In this document: piece by piece, positions 8,896-16,840 of the stretch
Layout: each line of letters begins with the position of its first letter
How positions within the stretch are numbered: position 1 is the stretch's first letter
NCBI GenBank assembly: GCA_001769125.1
Contig: MEOG01000064.1
Location: forward strand, 1-64,000
DNA length: 64,000 nt
From: Bacteroidetes bacterium GWF2_35_48
Lineage (GTDB): Bacteria; Bacteroidota; Bacteroidia; Bacteroidales; GWF2-35-48
Direction of reading: 5' to 3'
Notes under the pieces: model-generated
The model's input: the letters and a program-made list of their open reading frames with translations, nothing else
What the model was told of the DNA's origin: nothing
Databases searched by the model: none
Translations under genes and position numbers: made by a program

Positions 8896-10509
8896 TTAAA
8901 ACTTATATTTTACTCCAAATTTTATACCTGCGCTTTGGAATTTATGTGACATATAATATTTATTTTCAAAAACTGAATTCAGGTTTTTCCGAAAATACGG
9001 TTCTCCAAATATAGTAAATTTAGTTGACAAATCCAAACCAACATTGAAACTCAACAACATAGAGAACATTATGTTATTAAAAGGCTGTTTTTCTTTTTCC
9101 AACACAACAAAACGAAGCCCGTCCTGATTGATTGTAGTTCCCCTTACATTTTGAAAAAAGCCTGTAGCAATTCCCCCTTTGAATGCAAAAGACAATTTAT
9201 TTTGTCTGAGTTCAAAACCAACCATTACTGGAATTTCAAAATAACTGTATTTATTTTTTACAGTGCTATATGTATTTGTAGTAATAGTATCGTATCCTTT
9301 CTGCAGCGTTGAATCTCTGTGATCTTGCCAGGTTTGGTTAATTATACCGGGTAACCAGATTGAATCGCCGTTCTGCAACAAAGAATCCATGTCCAAAAAC
9401 CACACAGTATCATTCACAAAAAAACCATTATTAAAATACTGATAATAATCAAATGAAAAAACATCCTTGAATTGCTGCTGCGCTTTTATTTTCTCTGTAA
9501 GCTCCGTATAAGCAACACCGCACTGGAACAGCCAGTTTTTCCAATAATAATTCAGATTTGCTCCAACAGAGTAGGAAAATGCAGGATCAGTCAGCGATTT
9601 CCTGTAATCCACAACATTATTAAACTCGGAATTTAAAGATTTAAAAATACCCTGATTGTATAATGGAGAAAAATACAATTCTGCTGCCCACGCTGATTTC
9701 AGAAACACAATGGGAGAACCTAAAACACTATATCCAATCGTATCGGGATACTGACGAATAAAAGGATCTGTTGTAATCAGAGGTTTTCGTGCTTTAAGAA
9801 AAGATAAGGGGAGTTTAATTTCTTCCTTATTTAGCACATCAGGATTTTCAGAATTTTGCTTTTGTTCGTTATATGTTATCAATGCTTTGTTTTCATCAGG
9901 GATGTTCTTTTTTTCTTCATTCTGTCTGAAAAAAACAGGTGCTCCTGTATTTGCTTTTAATTTTTTATCAGGAGTTTTATTTTCTTTATTTTTATTATTC
10001 AGTGAAGGTTGATTTTCCGATGCTTCGCCTTTTTTTGTATTCAGAAAATTTATTAACTCTTTGCTAAGCTTTTGAGCTTTTGGCTTTGACTGTTCGGTAT
10101 CATCAACCGGGTCGGTTTTTCTATCTACATCCAGTGCTATAAGATTTGATTCCGTTTGGGGATTTTTTTCAGCAGAAACCGATTCAATATTTTGGTTGGA
10201 TGTCTGATCCGAAAAAACATTTATTCCAATAACAGTGAGCAAAACAGCCGCAGCTCCTGTATAATATATATTGAACCTCGTGAGGGAGAATCGAAAAAAT
10301 AAAATCCACCATAGTTTGCGGGAAATATTTGACCATAATGCAGAGGAAGGATCAAGTTTATAATCAGAAAATTTTCCTTTAAAAAACCCACCCAACTGAT
10401 AGCGCCACAGCTTACTGTTAATGCCATTCCACACCCCCTTTGAAGGCTGCATTTCCTGCCCTTCAAAGGAATTTTTAAAAAGATCTTCTATGTTTAAATT
10501 TTCATTCAT
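8896..10509 (-). CDS. Membrane protein with N-terminal cytoplasmic part, one TM and a C-terminal outer-membrane barrel
   Basis: A 537-aa protein. Residues 1-80 are hydrophilic with two similar ALW/VWN..SRKLW motifs, 82-101 is a transmembrane helix (IYYTGAAAVLLTVIGINVF), about 102-260 is a Lys/Asn/Glu-rich linker, and about 265-537 is a PorT/OMP-like beta-barrel with alternating aromatic strands that ends FGVKYKF. Its start overlaps the end of the ECF sigma gene by 8 nt. In Bacteroidota, genes placed like this often encode the sigma factor's membrane partner. A possible anti-sigma role for the N-terminus is inference from position; no known anti-sigma motif was seen. Confidence 0.72.
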   Translation of the reverse strand: MNENLNIEDLFKNSFEGQEMQPSKGVWNGINSKLWRYQLGGFFKGKFSDYKLDPSSALWSNISRKLWWILFFRFSLTRFNIYYTGAAAVLLTVIGINVFSDQTSNQNIESVSAEKNPQTESNLIALDVDRKTDPVDDTEQSKPKAQKLSKELINFLNTKKGEASENQPSLNNKNKENKTPDKKLKANTGAPVFFRQNEEKKNIPDENKALITYNEQKQNSENPDVLNKEEIKLPLSFLKARKPLITTDPFIRQYPDTIGYSVLGSPIVFLKSAWAAELYFSPLYNQGIFKSLNSEFNNVVDYRKSLTDPAFSYSVGANLNYYWKNWLFQCGVAYTELTEKIKAQQQFKDVFSFDYYQYFNNGFFVNDTVWFLDMDSLLQNGDSIWLPGIINQTWQDHRDSTLQKGYDTITTNTYSTVKNKYSYFEIPVMVGFELRQNKLSFAFKGGIATGFFQNVRGTTINQDGLRFVVLEKEKQPFNNIMFSMLLSFNVGLDLSTKFTIFGEPYFRKNLNSVFENKYYMSHKFQSAGIKFGVKYKF

Positions 10510-11062
10510 GCTCCAGTTGAAGCTTTGTTTTAGATAATTCTGCCAATTTTTTTTGTATTAATGCTTTTGCTCTTGAATACTGTGATTTGGACGTTCCAAT
10601 GTCAATATCAAGAATTTCTGCTATTTCTTTATGCTTATAGCCTTCAATAGCATAAAGGTTAAAAATAAGCCTGAAACCATCGGGTAAACTATTAATAACT
10701 TTCAATAATTCCTCTTTTGAAAATTCTGCTGTTTCAATAGTATTTTCATCTACTTCGCTTTTTTTAATATCATCAATATCTAGATGATAATAATGTTTCA
10801 GGTTTGCCCTATAATTAGAAATAGCCGTATTGATAATGATACGCTTCATCCAGCCTTCAAAAGAACCTGTTCTGTTATACTGCCTGATATTGAGAAAAAC
10901 CTTCACAAAAGCATCCTGCAATACATCTTCAGCCTCTGCCCTATGGCTGGCATACCGGACGCAAATACCTAAAAATGTTGCAGCATATTTATCATACAAC
11001 ATTTTCTGGGCTTTCCTATCCATGCGAATACATCCCTCAATTATATGCTCCAGGTCGGCCAT
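10502..11062 (-). CDS. ECF RNA polymerase sigma-70 factor
   Basis: A 186-aa sigma factor with two domains: sigma-2 (about 10-95, with YASHRAEAEDVLQDAFVKVF and GSFEGWMKRIIINTA) and sigma-4 (about 120-172, LPDGFRLIFNLYAIEGYKHKEIAEILD then a recognition helix with GTSKSQYSRAKALIQKKL). It would direct RNA polymerase to a small regulon, perhaps including the two T9SS cargo genes behind it. It heads a minus-strand operon; its stop overlaps the next start by 8 nt, so translation is probably coupled. No clear TAnnTTTG box was found close upstream. Confidence 0.93.
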   Translation of the reverse strand: MADLEHIIEGCIRMDRKAQKMLYDKYAATFLGICVRYASHRAEAEDVLQDAFVKVFLNIRQYNRTGSFEGWMKRIIINTAISNYRANLKHYYHLDIDDIKKSEVDENTIETAEFSKEELLKVINSLPDGFRLIFNLYAIEGYKHKEIAEILDIDIGTSKSQYSRAKALIQKKLAELSKTKLQLEHE

Positions 11063-11214
11063 GCCAGTTTTCAGATTAAAGACTTACAATATTAAAAAAA
11101 GGTTGCATTGATACAAAATTTAAAATGGTTTTTAACAATAATTGGTGGAGGCACTCTTTACAAACGAACACAAACTTGGGAGGGTAATGTTGCTTTATGT
11201 TTTACAAATATTTT

Positions 11215-11282
11215 GCGGCTCTGCCGCTGCATAACAAATTTAGCAGCAGAGCTGCGATAACGTTTGTAGCAGCGATAGCTGC
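11215..11282. repeat. Cluster of three REP-like hairpins
   Basis: Three small hairpins follow each other every 26-28 bp: GCGGC-TCT-GCCGC (11215-11227), GCAGC-AGA-GCTGC (11243-11255) and GCAGC-GATA-GCTGC (11269-11282). The surrounding spacer 11063-11383 (321 bp, between the divergent-looking upstream end of the sigma gene and the 3' end of EF-G) holds no gene. Confidence 0.6.
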
Positions 11283-11383
11283 GTTGTTTACAAAGGTACA
11301 GCGCACCAGAATATTATTATTTTGATTTCAATCCTAATTTTTCATAAAAACAGAAAAATGAGATATACAAAATAGCCTAATTA

Positions 11384-13459
11384 CTACTTCTGCAATTTCT
11401 TTTTTTCCTGAATTTTTTTCAGGATTTCTTCCTGAACAGCTTTTGTTACGGCCATGTACTGAAAAAATTCCATTGAATAATTTGCCCTACCACTTGACAT
11501 ATTGCGAAGTTGCGTTGCATATCCGAACATTTCCATCAAAGGAACAAAACCGTTAATTTTCTGTGAACCCTTTCTATGCCTGCGCATAGATTCTATTTTA
11601 CCTCTGCGTCTGTTCAGATTCCCAACAATGTCGCCAATATAATCGTCCGGGGTATTAATTTCAATTTTCATTACAGGTTCAAGAAGCTGAGGCAATGCTT
11701 TCATAAAGGCTTGTTTAAAACAAATAGAAGCGCATGTTTGAAAAGCCATATCCGAAGAATCTACAGGATGATAATTACCATCATGCAAAACAACTTTCAC
11801 ATCAACAACCGGAAAGCCGGCTAAAACGCCCAGATGTATTGTCTTTTGAATCCCTTTGTTTACCGAAACAATAAATTCAGACGGAATAGCGCCCCCTTTG
11901 ATTTTATCAACAAATTCATAACCTTTACCCGTATTTGGCTCAAGTCTGATACAAATCTGCGCATACTGTCCTTTTCCTCCCGATTGTTTTGCATATTTAT
12001 AATCACTTTCCACTTCTGTAGTAATTGTTTCTCTGTATGAAACAGAAGGCTCCCCTACTTCAACTTCAACGCCAAACTCATGTTTCAGCCTGTCTATTAT
12101 AATTTCAAGATGCAACTCTCCCATTCCTGCAATTACAGTTTCCAATGTTTCCTCATCAAATCGAACATTAAAGGATGGATCTTCATTTGAAAGCTTATGC
12201 AATGCTTCACCCAATTTACTCTGGTCTTTTTGTTTAGGAGGCGCAACTTTCAACTCAATTACAGGTGGTGGAATATGAATGTTTTCGAGAAACAAGGGTT
12301 GTTCGCTGTCGCACAGGGTATCGCCTGTTTTAGTAAATTTCATTCCTATCAGAGCAACGATATCACCAGGTCCAGCCTCATAAATCTCGACTCTTTCCTT
12401 GGCATGAATTTTAAAAATTCTGCCTATTCTTTCATATTTTCCTTTGGTAGAATTAAATATTTGCATGCCGCTTTTTAACAGACCGGAATACAATCTTATA
12501 AAAGTCTGCTGCCCGACAAAAGGATCATGAATAACTTTAAAGGCAAGAGCAGCAAAAGGGTCTTTAACAGAAGGATTTCGGGTTCTTGTTTTTTCAGGAT
12601 CATCAATATCTATACCCACAACAGCACCCACATCTAAAGGAGAAGGCAGATAGTCAACAACTGCATCAAGCAATTGCTGAATTCCTTTGTTTTTATATGC
12701 AGCACCACAAAATACAGGTGTAATCATCATCTTAAGTGTAGCCTCACGCGCAATTCTTTTTATTTCAGAACCAGATACCTCTTTTTCTTCAATAAATGCA
12801 GTCATGATTTCATCATCAAAATCGGCCAGTCTTTCCAGAATTGCATTTCTGATTTCCTTGCTTTTCTGAATTAAATTATCTGGAATATTTATTTCAATAA
12901 GTTCTTCTGGGGTATACGAATATGCTTTTTGAGAAATAACATCCACAAAGCCTGAAAAATGTTCTTCTTCTCCAATCGGAATATGAAAAGGAACAGCTTT
13001 CGCTTCGAGATTTTTATTCAATTGTGAAACTACTTCAAAAAAATCAGCGCCGGTACGATCCATTTTATTAATAAAAGCAATACGCGGAACTTTATACCTG
13101 TCTGCCTGATTCCATACAGTTTCTGACTGTGGTTCTACACCGCCTACAGCGCAAAAAACGGCAACCATTCCATCTATAACACGCAAAGAGCGCTCAACTT
13201 CAATCGTAAAATCAACGTGTCCGGGTGTATCAATAATGTTGATATGAGAATCGTTCCACATACAGGAAATCGCAGCAGAAGCAATAGTAATGCCCCTTTC
13301 CTGCTCCTGCTTCATAAAATCCATGGTTGCCTGACCATCGTGAACTTCTCCTAATTTTCTGGTAACGCCTGTGAAAAAAAGAATCCGCTCTGTTACTGTT
13401 GTCTTGCCTGCGTCTATATGCGCAGCGATTCCTATATTTCTTAATTTCTTTAAAGTCAT
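11384..13459 (-). CDS. fusA: Translation elongation factor G
   Basis: A 691-aa GTPase that drives ribosomal translocation. All G motifs are present: AHIDAGKTT near residue 13, RGITIASAA, DTPGHVDFT and NKMD. Domain II (VGQQTFIRLYSGLLKSG), domain III-IV (ETVIAGMGELHLEI, GGKGQYAQI) and domain V (GRRRGKIESM-like NLNRRRGKIESM) follow, with full family length. It is not next to rpsG, rpsL or tuf, so it may be a second EF-G copy rather than the str-operon gene; that is inference from context. It stands alone on the minus strand. Confidence 0.96.
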   Translation of the reverse strand: MTLKKLRNIGIAAHIDAGKTTVTERILFFTGVTRKLGEVHDGQATMDFMKQEQERGITIASAAISCMWNDSHINIIDTPGHVDFTIEVERSLRVIDGMVAVFCAVGGVEPQSETVWNQADRYKVPRIAFINKMDRTGADFFEVVSQLNKNLEAKAVPFHIPIGEEEHFSGFVDVISQKAYSYTPEELIEINIPDNLIQKSKEIRNAILERLADFDDEIMTAFIEEKEVSGSEIKRIAREATLKMMITPVFCGAAYKNKGIQQLLDAVVDYLPSPLDVGAVVGIDIDDPEKTRTRNPSVKDPFAALAFKVIHDPFVGQQTFIRLYSGLLKSGMQIFNSTKGKYERIGRIFKIHAKERVEIYEAGPGDIVALIGMKFTKTGDTLCDSEQPLFLENIHIPPPVIELKVAPPKQKDQSKLGEALHKLSNEDPSFNVRFDEETLETVIAGMGELHLEIIIDRLKHEFGVEVEVGEPSVSYRETITTEVESDYKYAKQSGGKGQYAQICIRLEPNTGKGYEFVDKIKGGAIPSEFIVSVNKGIQKTIHLGVLAGFPVVDVKVVLHDGNYHPVDSSDMAFQTCASICFKQAFMKALPQLLEPVMKIEINTPDDYIGDIVGNLNRRRGKIESMRRHRKGSQKINGFVPLMEMFGYATQLRNMSSGRANYSMEFFQYMAVTKAVQEEILKKIQEKKKLQK

Positions 13460-13696
13460 TTTTTCTAAAATAAAATAATAATTACAATTACAATTACAGC
13501 GACTGTTCTGGCTAATGCTAAATAAAGTTGTTGTATATAATGATTTGTAGCGGTATTAAAAAACAAATTTTTATCTGGAGGATAAGATATTTACTTTGAA
13601 ACCCAACAAAAGTTTGCGAAAATAAGACAAATTTTAATGAAATGAAAAGCTTTTTACTTTTTAGAATGAAAAAAGTAAAAAAATAATTATAAAAAA

Positions 13697-13727
13697 TTGT
13701 ACAGGCAATGCTATTTTTTTATATTTG
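13697..13727 (+). promoter_or_regulatory. Promoter: TTG and TATATTTG with a 20-bp gap
   Basis: TATATTTG at 13720-13727 matches the Bacteroidota -7 box exactly, and TTG at 13697-13699 sits 20 bp before it, the usual place of the -33 element. It lies about 40 nt in front of the ATG at 13766. Confidence 0.7.
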
Positions 13728-13765
13728 TATGTTAACCAAGCATAAATTACAAAAACCCAAATATT

Positions 13766-16678
13766 ATGAAAAACAAGTTTTTTATTTACCTGCAAGCGAT
13801 TAGCAAGATTATTTCAGGTTTGAATAAGAACCTTTTGTTCAGACTCATTCTGACAAATGTTGTAATCTTCATTTTATTGCTGAGCAGCCACAGCAATTTA
13901 TCTGCGCAAATGACAAAATGGACATTCTACCAGAAAAGCCAGAAACAGGTTTTCAGAGAAGATACCGTAAATATTTTCGACAGTGTTTACTGGGATAATA
14001 ATATACGCCATTTTTACAAATACAACTATCATGTAACAGAAGAGTTTAAAGGTTTTCCTTATGATCCTGTCATTAAAATTGTCGAAGATAAAATAGGGAA
14101 CATCTGGTTTCAATGTAATAATGTTTATGGAAGTAATGTTATCGGAAATAATAATGGCCGCTTTTATGTTTTGAACTATTTCAATTCCGGAATCAGTAAT
14201 GTTTTTGATGTGGCATGCGACAGCTCAAACTTATGGTTAACGCATAATAACATGTTATTCAAATACACAAACAATATCGCGAATAATACAGGCTTAATAG
14301 GGTTAAGTAACTACAATAGATTAACGGTAGCAAATAATGGTAAATTATATGTTACGAATTCATCCTTTATCAAACAATATTATAATGGTTCATGTACTGA
14401 TATTCCTGGTCCGACTAATTTTATTCCACCCGACAACTTTTTTACCACATCGGATATTCTTAGTATTTGTTCTGATAATAATAACAACCTTTGGGTTTGG
14501 GCTTATTTATCGTCAATGCAAATGATGGAAATGGTATTAAGCAAATATAGTAATGGCAATTGGGCAAACGAATATCCTTCAATAAATAATACATTGTACA
14601 AAAGCCATTTTAGTAATGTGATGTATTTTTCAGGTTCGCTTCAGGAATACAATGGTTCCGGTTGGACTGAATATACAACGCCAAGCGGTAATATTTCAAG
14701 CATAACAAAAGATAGTACGGGAAGATTTTGGATTGGAACAGCTAACAACGAGGGGGTATTTGTTAAAAACGGCAGTATCTGGAATAACTACAACTATCAG
14801 AATTCTGCGCTTCCCGAAGCGAAAGTGAAATATATTTTTACAGATTATTCTAATCAGGTTCATGTTGCAACAGACAGCGGACTGTATGTTTTTAACGGAA
14901 GTAATTTCGATGCATTTTATCCTGCCATAAATGGGTTATTTAATGATGATGCGCATTTTGCGACATTTGATCCGCAGAATAAACTTTGGATTGGTTCTTT
15001 AAATTCATTTTCGCATCAAAATAATAATGGTTGGAAAAATTTTACTTCTAAAATGAACAACAATGTTCAAGTTATTAAAGATATTGCCTTTGCGCAAAAC
15101 GGAACAGCATGGATGCAGGGTGCCTGGTCCAATCTTATATCTTACGATGGGACGAATCTTACTGTATATACACCCGATGATTCGACCTTATTAATGAGTG
15201 ACAGTAAAACCATTTGTATAGATCATGAAGACAATGTCTGGCTTGCATCAAAAAACAATGGAGTCGTAAAATTTGACGGCGCAAACTGGCACTATTTTAA
15301 TGGAACTACAACTCCTGTTTTGAATTTAGTAAAACCTTCCGATATGTTAAGCAAAGATTCTGCTATATGGATGATAAGCCAATCCGGAAGATTATATCGT
15401 TATCAATCTAATGAGTGGAGTACTTTAACCTTTCTGCCTTTGACCTGGCCTACGTACATTTATCCTCTTATGGATATTGATAAGCGTGGAAATATATGGG
15501 TTACAACAGTCAATAACGGACTCGCTGAATACAATACCACAACAGATGTTTGGACCTATCATCAGCCCTCAACAAATTTAAAATTTTTAAAAATTGCTAT
15601 AGATAAATATGGAAACAAATGGGCTGCCGGAGATACTTTTTTAACACGATACGACGGCTACCAATGGAAGTATTTTTTCAAAAACAATTCGCCCATTCCT
15701 AAAGCATACATCAGCTCCCTTCAAAATAAATGTATTAACGACACAGTTAATATAGTTGCTGCTTATCTTTATGAAGGAGTAATTACTCTAAACACAGGCA
15801 TTTCAAGAGTTGAAGCTACTTTACGCGGTAATGTGAAACTGAATTCAGCACCCGTTGATCATGGTTATGTTTTACTTTATAAAAAAACAGCCAATTCTAT
15901 TTCAATACCCGTTGACAGCGTTACAATAAGCAGCAACGGAAATTTCTTATTCACTAAAATTGATACCGGTTTATATTACATTCACGCATTTCCTTCGTCC
16001 GACTATTTCCCTGAAACATTTCCAACCTATTACGGAGACCAATGTTATTGGGCTGATGCTACACCAGTGTATATTGACTATACAGAATTATACGATTCAC
16101 TCGATATAAATATTGTTAGTCCTTCGTTTCAAACAGGAGCAAACTATTTAAGCGGAAAGATAATAAGCGCAGGCTCATCTTCTCCTGTTACTAATGCCGA
16201 TGTTCTCCTGAAATTAGTACCTGATAGCATTATAAGGCTTACTTGCACAAACGATACCGGATATTATGTTTTTGAAAACATTCCGCAAGGGCAATACAAT
16301 ATACTTGTGGATATCCCCTGTCTTCCTATGGATTCAGTATACTTCGTAGATTTTTCATCGAAACTTGTCTGTGATAATCTTGATTATTTTGTTTCTGACA
16401 CAAGCATTTTTATTGATAATACAACATCTTTAAAAAACAATAAAAATGATTTTCTGTTTAAGATATTCCCAAATCCTGCGAGCGGGCATATAAATTTTAT
16501 TAGTGATAAAGTGCCCGATAGAATAATAATTTACGATATGATGGGAAGAGTTGTTTTCTTATCTCGTGAAAAAATAGTATCAGGACGTATTAATACAGAA
16601 TGTTTTTCAAAGGGTATTTATCTTATGAAAGTAAGGACTGGAGAGTCCGAACAAAAATATAAATTTGAAAAGGAATAA
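13766..16678 (+). CDS. T9SS-secreted beta-propeller (two-component-regulator-propeller-like) protein
   Basis: A 970-aa protein with a long N-terminal membrane/signal segment ending SNLSAQ (about residue 48). Residues about 90-660 hold propeller-like repeats of the type found in hybrid sensor kinases (NIWFQCNNVYG, RFWIGTANNEGVFV, KLWIGSLNSF, NVWLASKNNGVVKFDG, NIWVTTVNNGLAEYN). Then come carboxypeptidase-regulatory-like modules (LRGNVKLNSAPVDHGYV; FPTYYGDQCYWADA) and a type-A T9SS sorting domain starting FKIFPNPASG. No kinase or DNA-binding part follows, so the propeller is secreted rather than signalling. It has its own promoter at 13697-13727. Confidence 0.85.
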   Translation: MKNKFFIYLQAISKIISGLNKNLLFRLILTNVVIFILLLSSHSNLSAQMTKWTFYQKSQKQVFREDTVNIFDSVYWDNNIRHFYKYNYHVTEEFKGFPYDPVIKIVEDKIGNIWFQCNNVYGSNVIGNNNGRFYVLNYFNSGISNVFDVACDSSNLWLTHNNMLFKYTNNIANNTGLIGLSNYNRLTVANNGKLYVTNSSFIKQYYNGSCTDIPGPTNFIPPDNFFTTSDILSICSDNNNNLWVWAYLSSMQMMEMVLSKYSNGNWANEYPSINNTLYKSHFSNVMYFSGSLQEYNGSGWTEYTTPSGNISSITKDSTGRFWIGTANNEGVFVKNGSIWNNYNYQNSALPEAKVKYIFTDYSNQVHVATDSGLYVFNGSNFDAFYPAINGLFNDDAHFATFDPQNKLWIGSLNSFSHQNNNGWKNFTSKMNNNVQVIKDIAFAQNGTAWMQGAWSNLISYDGTNLTVYTPDDSTLLMSDSKTICIDHEDNVWLASKNNGVVKFDGANWHYFNGTTTPVLNLVKPSDMLSKDSAIWMISQSGRLYRYQSNEWSTLTFLPLTWPTYIYPLMDIDKRGNIWVTTVNNGLAEYNTTTDVWTYHQPSTNLKFLKIAIDKYGNKWAAGDTFLTRYDGYQWKYFFKNNSPIPKAYISSLQNKCINDTVNIVAAYLYEGVITLNTGISRVEATLRGNVKLNSAPVDHGYVLLYKKTANSISIPVDSVTISSNGNFLFTKIDTGLYYIHAFPSSDYFPETFPTYYGDQCYWADATPVYIDYTELYDSLDINIVSPSFQTGANYLSGKIISAGSSSPVTNADVLLKLVPDSIIRLTCTNDTGYYVFENIPQGQYNILVDIPCLPMDSVYFVDFSSKLVCDNLDYFVSDTSIFIDNTTSLKNNKNDFLFKIFPNPASGHINFISDKVPDRIIIYDMMGRVVFLSREKIVSGRINTECFSKGIYLMKVRTGESEQKYKFEKE

Positions 16679-16840
16679 ATTCTGAGCTATCAAGATCAAC
16701 AATTCACACATATTTTTTTTCAGATATATTTCAAAAGACATATAAAATATATTAAATTTATTTTTTGAGTTTCCTTAGAAAAGTCAAATTATTAAAAAAA
16801 AAAGTTTTCGGAGTGGACTCTTTTTTTAACCCATACAATT

